A stretch of 64,000 bases of DNA from an uncultured Ruminiclostridium sp. GTDB lineage: Bacteria > Bacillota > Clostridia > Oscillospirales > Ruminococcaceae. Below the pieces are notes generated by a model that was given only the letters and a program-made list of their open reading frames with translations, was not told where the DNA came from and ran no database searches. Where the stretch lies: positions 1-64,000 of the forward strand of contig CALXBK010000006.1 of NCBI GenBank assembly GCA_944386545.1, given 5' to 3'. The first letter of the stretch is position 1; each line of letters starts with the position of its first letter. A program made the position numbers and the translations under genes. This document shows, piece after piece, positions 35,027 through 44,282 of this stretch.

Positions 35027-35329
35027 CTACTTCATAAGCTTTTGAAGAGTAGCCGCAAGCTCGTCTATAACCTCGTCCCTGCCCTGCCTTATATCCCTTG
35101 CGACACAGCTGCGGATATGGCTTGTGAGAAGCTCTCTGTTAAAGGAATTCATCGCCGCATTGACTGCCGCCGACTGAATAAGCACATCATTGCAATAAGC
35201 GTCGTTTTCAATCATTGCCTGTATTCCTCTGACTTGCCCTTCAATTCTTCTAAGTCTGTTGAGCAAAGCCTTTTTCTGCTCGGGCGGGCGAACGGTGGTT
35301 TTGCCTGAGCAGCAGCATTTCTTTTCCAT
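35027..35329 (-). CDS. csoR: CsoR-family copper-sensing repressor
   Basis: A 100-residue all-helical repressor. The Cu(I)-binding Cys-His-Cys set is present: the first Cys in AYCNDVLIQ and the His and Cys in LLTSHIRSC. The N-terminus has an additional CCC motif (MEKKCCCSGK). The operator overlaps the promoter at 35371-35399. Copper binding should release the DNA and induce csoR, copA and copZ. Confidence 0.93.
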   Translation of the reverse strand: MEKKCCCSGKTTVRPPEQKKALLNRLRRIEGQVRGIQAMIENDAYCNDVLIQSAAVNAAMNSFNRELLTSHIRSCVARDIRQGRDEVIDELAATLQKLMK

Positions 35330-35370
35330 ATATAAAGCTCCTTTCGGGATAGTATTTCCTTTCTGATTAC

Positions 35371-35399
35371 ATTATATACCCCCTACGGGTATTTGTCAA
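35371..35399 (-). promoter_or_regulatory. Copper-responsive promoter with CsoR operator in the spacer
   Basis: On the minus strand TTGACA (35399-35394), 17 bases, TATAAT (35376-35371), a perfect consensus. The palindrome ATACCC-CCTAC-GGGTAT (35376-35392) fills the spacer, and its C/G-tract arms match known CsoR sites. A bound repressor would block RNA polymerase directly. Confidence 0.85.
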
Positions 35400-35411
35400 G
35401 TGTAAAAATAA

Positions 35412-35432
35412 GCCGTGGAATAAATCCACGGC
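35412..35432 (-). terminator. Terminator of groES-groEL
   Basis: GCCGTGGA pairs with TCCACGGC. The minus-strand tail is TTATTTTTAC. Confidence 0.8.
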
Positions 35433-35439
35433 GTATTTG

Positions 35440-35466
35440 TTCAATAAAGGGCTTGCCCCGTCATTA
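35440..35466 (-). repeat. Terminal fragment of the 143-bp repeat (copy 8)
   Basis: TTCAATAAAGGGCTTGCCCC and the following GTCATT match the outer end of the inverted copies at 27145 and 49169. The remainder is missing. It lies between the groEL stop codon and its terminator. Confidence 0.65.
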
Positions 35467-35488
35467 TACTCTGTTCTTGTACGGCTGA

Positions 35489-37448
<1,960 letters not shown>

Positions 37449-37490
37449 TTATATTTGTTGCCCGTGGGGCAGCCTTTTCGTTTTACGGGT

Positions 37491-37517
37491 TTAGCACTCC
37501 TTGGCTTTGAGTGCTAA
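37491..37517. promoter_or_regulatory. CIRCE element (HrcA operator)
   Basis: TTAGCACTC, nine bases, GAGTGCTAA: a perfect match to the 27-bp consensus. It lies between the promoter and groES, indicating heat-shock control by HrcA, whose gene is outside the window. Confidence 0.97.
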
Positions 37518-37529
37518 CCGACATTTATT

Positions 37530-37558
37530 ATTGTAATCACTTTACATACAAAAATCAA
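37530..37558 (-). promoter_or_regulatory. Sigma-A promoter of groES-groEL
   Basis: On the minus strand TTGATT (37558-37553), 17 bases, TACAAT (37535-37530), immediately upstream of CIRCE. Confidence 0.75.
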
Positions 37559-37690
37559 GAGAAAAAACAGGTATTTTTTCATTTTCGGTACAATAATATA
37601 AATTTCCACATAAGAGCAAAAGCTCATTTGTGCATATTGCATAATAAAACGACCGGTTTTAAGCTAATATGCGGAATTTTTAAAAAAATG

Positions 37691-37719
37691 TTGAAAAGCG
37701 GCGGGATTGTATGTATAAT
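37691..37719 (+). promoter_or_regulatory. Promoter of the winged-helix regulator gene
   Basis: TTGAAA (37691-37696), 17 bases, TATAAT (37714-37719), 57 bases before the start codon. Confidence 0.7.
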
Positions 37720-37776
37720 ATAGTTGGAGCAGATAGGCTTTATTCCGCATAAGCGGGAAAAGAAAGGGTTGCAAAG

Positions 37777-38406
37777 ATGTCAAAGAAGATACTTATTGCC
37801 TGTGAGAGCGAACAGGTTTCCGATTTTATAGCAAACTATGCCGCAAAGGAGGGCTTTTCCGTCCGTGTAATATGCGGCGTGGACTGCGAAGAACAGCACA
37901 TTATCAGAGAATGCTGTACGGAGCACCCGGATATAATCATACTCGGCGGCGGCTGTGTACAGCTTGAGCAGGCCTGCCGCCACAGCTCGCTTGACGCAGA
38001 TATTTATTTGCTTAAGGAAAATGCCGAGGGGAAGAACGAAATTGCCGTACCCATTGAGATGAAAAGGCTTGACACGATTTTTTCAAAGTATGCCGAGAAG
38101 AAAAACAACGGCTGTGGAGAGCTTGAGCTTGACGCCGCCGCATGCATGGCAAAAGTGGGCGACAGGGAATTTTACCTCACAACGGACGAGGTGCAGATGC
38201 TGCGTTGCTTTATAGCAAATCCCAACCGAGTTTTCAGCAAGGAACAGCTTGCGTTTGAAGTGTTCGGCGCAGATGCGGCAAACGGTCCTGAGCTTGCAGA
38301 GCTTGCGGTAAACGAGCTTAAAACAAAGCTGGACGGTCTTTCCTCCGTGTGGAGCATACGCTTTTTATGGGGCGTAGGATATAAGTTTGAAGTAAACGAG
38401 AGGTAA
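37777..38406 (+). CDS. OmpR-type winged-helix protein with degenerate receiver domain
   Basis: A 209-residue protein. Residues 1-110 are receiver-like (KKILIACESEQVSDFIANYA, then HPDIIILGGG), but the phospho-acceptor Asp and the partner acidic pair are not in their usual places. Residues 115-205 form an OmpR/PhoB winged helix (FYLTTDEVQMLRCFIANPNRVFSKEQLAFEVFG, then IRFLWGVGYKFE). There is no kinase gene nearby. It may regulate transcription without phosphorylation, or bind a ligand through the altered receiver. It is a single-gene unit with its own promoter and terminator. Confidence 0.8.
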   Translation: MSKKILIACESEQVSDFIANYAAKEGFSVRVICGVDCEEQHIIRECCTEHPDIIILGGGCVQLEQACRHSSLDADIYLLKENAEGKNEIAVPIEMKRLDTIFSKYAEKKNNGCGELELDAAACMAKVGDREFYLTTDEVQMLRCFIANPNRVFSKEQLAFEVFGADAANGPELAELAVNELKTKLDGLSSVWSIRFLWGVGYKFEVNER

Positions 38407-38410
38407 AAAT

Positions 38411-38438
38411 ATCGGCTCTGTGTTTGCACAGAGCCGAT
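38411..38438. terminator. Bidirectional terminator
   Basis: ATCGGCTCTGTG, loop TTTG, CACAGAGCCGAT, with T runs on the plus side (TTTAATTATTTTTT) and A-rich sequence on the other. It serves the convergent regulator and polysaccharide-export genes. Confidence 0.85.
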
Positions 38439-38443
38439 TTTAA

Positions 38444-39259
38444 TTATTTTTTGGTTGTCTTTTTCTTTTTCGCAGGTTTTTCAGCCTGCGGCTTTTTTTC
38501 GTTTGCGCTGTCGTCTGACGTTTTCTCCATCTCCGCAATATATTCGTCGCAGACCTCTTTTGCCGTACCCGTCATTATCTGTCTGCCCTTGTCAAGCCAG
38601 AGCGCGTGGGTGCAGAGCTTTTTGACAGAATTCATGTTATGCGAAACATACAGCAGGGTTGTGCCGTTGTCCAGCATCTTTTTCATTCGCTCGGAGCATT
38701 TTTTCTTAAAGCGCATATCGCCGACGGAAAGAATTTCGTCCGCAATGAGTATATCCGGCTGAACCGAGGTAGCTATTGAAAAGCCGAGCCTTGCCTTCAT
38801 TCCCGACGAGAAATTCTTTACAGGAGAGTCAAGAAATTCCGAAAGCTCCGAAAATTCCACTATCTCGTCAAATTTTTCTTCTATAAAGCTCTTTTTATAG
38901 CCGAGCAGAGTGCCGTTGAGGTAGATATTCTCCCTTGCGGAAAGCTGAGGATCGATACCCGCGCCAAGCTCGATAAGCGCTGCCACAGAGCCGCTTATCT
39001 TTACCTCACCCTTGTAGGGCTTTAATATCTTGCTTATGACTTTAAGCAGGGTGGATTTACCTGCGCCGTTTGTGCCGACAAGTCCCCATGCCTCGCCCTT
39101 TTTTATTTGCAGGTTAATATGCTGAAGCGCGATATATTCCTGGAAAATCAGCTCACGGCGAAGCAGTCTGACAACGTATTCCTTGATATTGTCAACCTTC
39201 ATATTTGCTTTATTAAAGCGGACGGTCACGTCGCTTAATTCTATAATGTTGTTATCCAA
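38444..39259 (-). CDS. Polysaccharide/teichoic acid ABC exporter, ATP-binding subunit
   Basis: A 271-residue ABC ATPase of the TagH/Wzt type. It shows Walker A GTNGAGKST, signature FSSGMKARLGFS, Walker B ILIADEILSVGD and an H-loop in YVSHNMNSVK. The ~25-residue tail is Lys/Ala/Pro-rich and lacks the sugar-binding domain of Wzt. It works with the permease encoded just upstream to move a lipid-linked polymer outward. It is the last of four genes with two glycosyltransferases. Confidence 0.9.
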   Translation of the reverse strand: MDNNIIELSDVTVRFNKANMKVDNIKEYVVRLLRRELIFQEYIALQHINLQIKKGEAWGLVGTNGAGKSTLLKVISKILKPYKGEVKISGSVAALIELGAGIDPQLSARENIYLNGTLLGYKKSFIEEKFDEIVEFSELSEFLDSPVKNFSSGMKARLGFSIATSVQPDILIADEILSVGDMRFKKKCSERMKKMLDNGTTLLYVSHNMNSVKKLCTHALWLDKGRQIMTGTAKEVCDEYIAEMEKTSDDSANEKKPQAEKPAKKKKTTKK

Positions 39260-39273
39260 AGTGCTCCCTCCGA

Positions 39274-40077
39274 TTAAATGTAAAGAATGAAATTATCCTG
39301 CTTGTCCCTGAATATATACACGCCAAGTGCAAAAACCAGCGCCGCATAGCCGACGCCGAGTATTGTCGAATCTATGCTCGGCAGACATCCCGAATAGGCA
39401 ATATCCCTGAACTGCTTGATATAGATGTAAAGCGGATTGAAATATTCAACAAGTGCCCTCATCCAGTCGGGCAGAATGTCTACGGGGTAGAATATCGCCG
39501 AGGCGTACATCCACATTGTGGTAACGGCATGGTATATATACCTTGTATCTCTGAAAAATACATGAAGCTGTGCTAAGAAAAATCCCAGACCGCAGGCAAA
39601 GACATACGCTTCTATCGTAATAAGCGGGAATAACAGCATGGTCGGATAAAAGGGCGAGCCTGTAAAAATAAGCACAAGCAAAAGCGCTCCCAGCGACAGC
39701 ACATAGTCCACCATACAGCTTGTAACCTTTGCAAGCGGGAACATGAATTTTGAAACATAGGTTTTCTTTAAAAGCGAGGCGTTTGAGGTTATGCCGTCCA
39801 TTGCCTTGTTGGTTGCGCCCACGACAAAATCGTACAGGGTGCGCCCTACAAGCAGATACACGGGGAAGTTTTCAATATTGCGGTCAAACAGCTTTGAAAA
39901 CACCACATACATTACTATCATTATAAGAAGCGGGTTAAGCACGCTCCAGACATAGCCTAAAACGCTTCTTCTGTATTTAAGCTTCAAATCCCTTGCGACA
40001 AGCTGAATGAGCAAATCCTTGTAATTCAGCACCTCAAGGAAGCCGCCTGTTTTGTCCTTGCGAACAAGTGTCATCAA
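39274..40077 (-). CDS. Polysaccharide/teichoic acid ABC exporter, permease
   Basis: A 267-residue ABC-2 permease of the TagG/Wzm type with six membrane helices. It shows the amphipathic N-terminal LIQLVARDLKLKYRRSVLGYVWSVLNPLL and AQLHVFFRDTRYIYHAVTTMWMYASAIFYPVDILP. It lies 14 bases upstream of its ATPase gene. The substrate is probably a wall or surface glycan made by the cotranscribed glycosyltransferases. Confidence 0.9.
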   Translation of the reverse strand: MMTLVRKDKTGGFLEVLNYKDLLIQLVARDLKLKYRRSVLGYVWSVLNPLLIMIVMYVVFSKLFDRNIENFPVYLLVGRTLYDFVVGATNKAMDGITSNASLLKKTYVSKFMFPLAKVTSCMVDYVLSLGALLLVLIFTGSPFYPTMLLFPLITIEAYVFACGLGFFLAQLHVFFRDTRYIYHAVTTMWMYASAIFYPVDILPDWMRALVEYFNPLYIYIKQFRDIAYSGCLPSIDSTILGVGYAALVFALGVYIFRDKQDNFILYI

Positions 40078-40086
40078 TTACCTCCG

Positions 40087-41109
40087 TCAGTCAAAGCTTT
40101 TGTTCTTTCTTACCTTATTGTATATCTTAGAGCCGAGTATGTCATTATAGCTCTTAAGCCCTATGTGAAGCCTGTTGAGCGTTTTCAGTATTTTACAATG
40201 CTTTACGGTCGAGAGATATACTGCATTGTACTCGTTTTTCATATACTCCATCATCTTGTCGGCTCTTTGTCTGCCCGCTTTTCTGTTTTTATCACAAAGC
40301 AGTGAAGTTACGAGAAAGCTGAGCAGTAAAAGGTGCGTTTTTTTGACACAGTAATCCGCCGCCGCACCCGAAAGTTCCCTGCTCTCCTTTGTTAGCCGCT
40401 TTATAACCGTTTCGGTGTGAGAAATTCGCTTAAGCTGATTTTCTGCCGATACGCTCTGAGAAACATCGCCTATACGGTACTCGTATATGAATAAATCCAG
40501 CGGCAGTACGGTTTTTGCCTTACAGCACGGGTATGTCGCATATTCGTGGTCCTCATAGAATACCTTTTCGGAAAGCTGTATGCCCTGCTCCCTGTAAAAA
40601 TCGGTGCGGTAGGTTATTCCGTGGAAGGTGAGCGAACGGTCGAAATTCTTCCACTCAGTCATAATCTCGTCCATGGTGTATTCCCTGCCGAAGCGGTGGG
40701 GATAGCAACGCCAGCTTTTTATTTCGCCCGTTGTGATATTTATGGTATGATGGCAGGTCAGCACAACGTCTGCGCTTGCCTTTTCAAGCTGTGCTATAAA
40801 GGCGGGGAGATTTTCGGTAAGAAACCAGTCGTCCGCATCCAGCACCTTGAAATATTTTCCTCTTGCTGCTTTCGCTCCCGCATTAATTGCAGAGCCATGA
40901 CCGCCGTTTTCCTTATTTATAAGGCTTATGCTGTCGGGATAAAAGCCTTGATATTCCTCCGCTATCCTTTGACAGCCGTCTGTCGAGCCGTCGTTTACCA
41001 CTATTATATCCAGCTTGTCCGTACACTCGCAGATAAGAGAATTCAGACACTTTTTCAAAAACGGCAGACTGTTGTAGGAGGGAATTGCGATACTCAGTAT
41101 TTTTTCCAT
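40087..41109 (-). CDS. Family 2 glycosyltransferase
   Basis: A 340-residue GT-A enzyme. It shows SIAIPSYNSLPFLKKCLNSL at the N-terminus, VNDGSTDG (nucleotide-sugar site), GGHGSAINAGAKAARGKYFKVLDADDW (DxD metal site) and a C-terminal domain with a possible membrane-associated helix. It starts directly after the upstream transferase's stop codon and precedes the exporter permease, so it probably elongates the exported glycan. Donor and linkage are unknown. Confidence 0.88.
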   Translation of the reverse strand: MEKILSIAIPSYNSLPFLKKCLNSLICECTDKLDIIVVNDGSTDGCQRIAEEYQGFYPDSISLINKENGGHGSAINAGAKAARGKYFKVLDADDWFLTENLPAFIAQLEKASADVVLTCHHTINITTGEIKSWRCYPHRFGREYTMDEIMTEWKNFDRSLTFHGITYRTDFYREQGIQLSEKVFYEDHEYATYPCCKAKTVLPLDLFIYEYRIGDVSQSVSAENQLKRISHTETVIKRLTKESRELSGAAADYCVKKTHLLLLSFLVTSLLCDKNRKAGRQRADKMMEYMKNEYNAVYLSTVKHCKILKTLNRLHIGLKSYNDILGSKIYNKVRKNKSFD

Positions 41110-41913
41110 TTACTTTCCTTTTTTCAGTTTTGAAAGGCGGTTTTCCCTTATTCCGTCAAGCATATAGGAAAAAGCCTTAAAAGCGGTTATATCCTTAAAC
41201 TGCCTTTTCTTTGCAAAGGCATAATACATTGCATAAAGCACGGCGGGGAAAAAGCCCATGATATACCTTGTGGTATTTCCGCGATTGACAAAAAACGTTT
41301 TATCAAAGCCCGAAAACCAGGTGGACTGCTCCTGCGCTACGCTCGCAAGCTTGAACGGGTAGTAATATATTGTCAGCTTAGCTTTGCGGCAGTCCGTGAG
41401 AAATTTAAATTCTTCCTCCGCACCGTTGCCGCTTCCTGCACCCATATTCTCATCAAAGCGCACGCCCGATGATATAAGCGAGCTTCTCTTAAAGCTTATC
41501 TGCCAGGAGCTTACTCTCATAAGGTCAAAATAGCCCAGCTTTTTTATTTTATCACCCCATCCGCACGGTCTGTTCACCATGTCAAATATGATAATATCCG
41601 CATCGGCAAGCTCCTCATAGGCTTTAAGCACTCTTTGCTCGTAATTCTCGCTGAAAACCTCGTCGTCATCGCACAGCACGCATATATCCGCCTGCGCCTT
41701 TTCTATGGCAAGGTTACGGCTTTTGGTAAGTCCCTTGTCATTCACACGGTAAACTCGTATTCTCTGCTTGCCGTACTGTCTTTCATAATAATAGTCAAGC
41801 TCACTTTGATCCTGGTTGATTACAACAGCGTCCGAAGTTACCGCACTGCGACTTACAATGTTATCGTCATGTCTTAAATTCATGCAGGAAATCAGAACCT
41901 CAAGGTCCGCCAC
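41110..41913 (-). CDS. Family 2-like glycosyltransferase
   Basis: A 267-residue protein. It has GLTKSRNLAIEKAQADICVLCDDDE (metal site DDD) and the receptor-side GAGSGNGAEEEFKFL, matching a GT2 subgroup. GTG at 41913 is preferred as the start, because a strong GGAGGTGAT site precedes it at good spacing. The frame is open further upstream from an ATG lacking a site. It is first in the four-gene polysaccharide operon behind a consensus promoter. Confidence 0.82.
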   Translation of the reverse strand: MADLEVLISCMNLRHDDNIVSRSAVTSDAVVINQDQSELDYYYERQYGKQRIRVYRVNDKGLTKSRNLAIEKAQADICVLCDDDEVFSENYEQRVLKAYEELADADIIIFDMVNRPCGWGDKIKKLGYFDLMRVSSWQISFKRSSLISSGVRFDENMGAGSGNGAEEEFKFLTDCRKAKLTIYYYPFKLASVAQEQSTWFSGFDKTFFVNRGNTTRYIMGFFPAVLYAMYYAFAKKRQFKDITAFKAFSYMLDGIRENRLSKLKKGK

Positions 41914-41954
41914 CGTATCACCTCCGCCGCTTTGCTGTCGTTGCATATTGTATT

Positions 41955-41983
41955 ATTATACAGATATTGTCCGCAAAAGTCAA
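41955..41983 (-). promoter_or_regulatory. Sigma-A promoter of the polysaccharide operon
   Basis: On the minus strand TTGACT (41983-41978), 17 bases, TATAAT (41960-41955), 42 bases before the GTG start. Confidence 0.8.
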
Positions 41984-42157
41984 CCGTATTATTTTAAAAT
42001 TCGGCATTATATTCAAGTAAAAAGGCGGAAAAGCAAAACCGATATTTAAAATCCCATAAACAGGAGCAAAAATGGTTAAGCCAATCCGCCTAAAATGCTA
42101 TATAATGATCCTTTTAAATGAATATACTCTTGGTTTATTATTGCGATAAATTTACAA

Positions 42158-44026
42158 TTAGTAAATATCAGGCAATTCATCAAGCGTCAGTACATACTCG
42201 CTCGTGTACATCTTTTTCAGCATATATCGTTCGGTGTACTTTTCGCTGTATGAGCTTCCGTTTACCACGAACTCTCCCTCCCAGGTGCAGAACCACGCCC
42301 AGAGGCTGTTGGCTGCAACTGCCTGGTCTATGTCGAAAATACAGCCGTTTTCGGTGAGCGCCGTAATTTTACGGTTACTGCCGTATTCGGTCGCTTCAAG
42401 GAATTTGGAAATCTGAGGATTATACACCCTTTCTCCGGGATAAATATCCTCGCCCACAATGTCAACGTATTGGTCGCCGGGATACCAGTCCGCGCTCTGA
42501 CCGTTATAAACCCAGATAAGGTTGTTACAGCCGTAGGTGTAGGTAAGCTCTTCATAAAGGTATATCCACAGCTTTTTGTAGGCGTCCGCGCCTGCCGCGC
42601 CCCACCAGAACCAGCCGCCCGAAGCCTCGTGAAGAGGTCTCCACAGCACGGGAATACCCTTTTCTTCAAGAATGTTCAGCTGTCTTGCTATCTCCTTGAT
42701 GTCCTCGTCAAGCAGTTTTTTGCCTTCAGCGTCGCTTCCGTTCATAACCTTGGCTAAATCAAAGCCGCCGTTTTTAGTGTAGAATCCGCCCCACCAGCGG
42801 GGATTTCCGTTATCAGTGCCGCTGTAAAGATACTTCGTGGGCATATTCCAGTGCCAGCAGAAGGTAACGATGCCGCCCTTTTCCGCAAATTCTACCGCCT
42901 TATCCACCGCTACGGCTCTGCTTGCGCCCAGAGCCACTCTTGACGGAGTGTAATCCATCATGTCAAGTCCGAGCATAGCGGGATATTTTCCCGTTTCGTT
43001 GTAAATTGCCTTAAATTCGTTGCCTGTAAAGCCGCTTGAGCTTGTCTGCCCCGAAATAACATACTTGCCGTAATTATCCCGTAAGAATTGGTACAGCTTT
43101 TTGGTTTCCGCGGTGGAATTTATATTTACAAGATTAGACTTAGCGTTATATACGCTATCGGATATACTCTCTGTAACAGATACGGTTATTTTGTCCAGCC
43201 ATATCCAACCCCAGGATTTTTCTATCCTTACGGTATTTTTCCCTTTGTTGAATTGTACGGCGGCAACCTTATAATCGGTATACTTATCGCTTTGAGAAGT
43301 GAATGTTCCTATTCTCGTGCCGTTTACCGAAACGTAATTTTCCTTATAGCCTCCTATTCCGCTTGAACGTAGGGTAATATCGTACATTCCCGTTTCGGGT
43401 ACCGTTACTTCAAAGGTGATATATGAGCTTTCATTTTCAAATCTTCCTGCCGCAGTTGAGCCGCTGTCGCCGCTGACATACAAATCAGAGGAAAGAACGG
43501 CGTCCTCTGCCTCGTAAACCTCGTTAAACTCAGGCTTCGGAGTTTCCGTTTCCTGCTTTGCAGCAGTAGTGGTTACGGTTGTCTGCGAAGCGGGCTTTTT
43601 TGTAGTGGTTACACTCGGCTTCTTTGTTGTAGTATCGCTCGGCTTCTTTGTTGTAGTATCGCTCGGCTTCTTTGTTGTAGTATCGCTCGGCTTCTTTGTT
43701 GTAGTATCGCTTGATTTCTTTGTTTCGGTAGTGCCGGGCTTTTCGGTTTTACTGTTGCCGTCTGAGCTTTCCTCACTTTCGGACACGCTCTCGCTGTCTA
43801 AACTTTCCTCACTTTCGGGAACGTCAGATTCTTCCTTATCATCGGAGCTTTGCTTTTCTTCATCGCTTTCGTCCTCTGACTGCACGGGGCTGTTCACGCT
43901 TTCTTCGCTGTATGAACTTTCTGTGCCGCCGATCTGATTAGACACCTCGGACTGCGTGCTTGAGCAGGACGATGCAGAAAGGGCAACCGCTATGCACAGC
44001 AAAAACGACAAAATTCTTTTTTTCAC
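42158..44026 (-). CDS. Secreted lipoprotein beta-mannanase: linker, CBM35-like, GH26
   Basis: A 622-residue protein. GTG at 44026 (GGAGG ten bases upstream) gives a lipoprotein signal ending SASSC (Cys21). A long Ser/Glu/Asp-rich then KKPSDTTT-repeat linker runs to about residue 165. A CBM35-like sandwich (about 169-284) has EAEDAVLS and WGWIWLDKI. The GH26 domain (about 305-600) has the acid in RPLHEASGGWFWWG (Glu467) and the nucleophile in ALTENG (Glu559). It is likely an endo-mannanase at the cell surface. The reading frame is open upstream to 44083, but that extension would bury the signal. Confidence 0.9.
   Translation of the reverse strand: MKKRILSFLLCIAVALSASSCSSTQSEVSNQIGGTESSYSEESVNSPVQSEDESDEEKQSSDDKEESDVPESEESLDSESVSESEESSDGNSKTEKPGTTETKKSSDTTTKKPSDTTTKKPSDTTTKKPSDTTTKKPSVTTTKKPASQTTVTTTAAKQETETPKPEFNEVYEAEDAVLSSDLYVSGDSGSTAAGRFENESSYITFEVTVPETGMYDITLRSSGIGGYKENYVSVNGTRIGTFTSQSDKYTDYKVAAVQFNKGKNTVRIEKSWGWIWLDKITVSVTESISDSVYNAKSNLVNINSTAETKKLYQFLRDNYGKYVISGQTSSSGFTGNEFKAIYNETGKYPAMLGLDMMDYTPSRVALGASRAVAVDKAVEFAEKGGIVTFCWHWNMPTKYLYSGTDNGNPRWWGGFYTKNGGFDLAKVMNGSDAEGKKLLDEDIKEIARQLNILEEKGIPVLWRPLHEASGGWFWWGAAGADAYKKLWIYLYEELTYTYGCNNLIWVYNGQSADWYPGDQYVDIVGEDIYPGERVYNPQISKFLEATEYGSNRKITALTENGCIFDIDQAVAANSLWAWFCTWEGEFVVNGSSYSEKYTERYMLKKMYTSEYVLTLDELPDIY
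43615..43722 (-). repeat. 24-bp tandem repeat in the GH26 linker
   Basis: About four near-identical 24-base units encode KKPSDTTT. Slipped-strand change would lengthen or shorten the linker between the lipid anchor and the catalytic modules without changing the frame. Confidence 0.85.
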
Positions 44027-44088
44027 AGATAAATTTCCTCCTTGAAACGGTATTGATGTAACACACCGTATTTCCTCACACACAAAAA

Positions 44089-44117
44089 ATTATAGCATAT
44101 TTGTCGAATGTTGTCAC
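44089..44117 (-). promoter_or_regulatory. Promoter of the GH26 gene
   Basis: On the minus strand GTGACA (44117-44112), 17 bases, TATAAT (44094-44089), 62 bases before the start codon. Confidence 0.65.
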
Positions 44118-44208
44118 GGAAGTGTCAGAGCATAACCTAAAAATCGTGATATTGCACAATAGCAAAGATTTAAATTTATTTATAATTAACAAATTATTGA
44201 AACAGGTA

Positions 44209-44237
44209 TTGCAAAATTAAACTAAAAGTAGGATAAT
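44209..44237 (+). promoter_or_regulatory. Promoter of the GH74 gene
   Basis: TTGCAA (44209-44214), 17 bases, GATAAT (44232-44237), 45 bases before the start codon. Confidence 0.6.
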
Positions 44238-44282
44238 ACTCATGTAAACCTTTACACAACAATAAAAGCAGGAAAGGAATTA

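Noticed and set aside
41914-42157. A divergent promoter (TATATAAT near 42103) between the glycosyltransferase and GH26 genes
   Set aside because: There is no acceptable -35 box and no plus-strand gene downstream.
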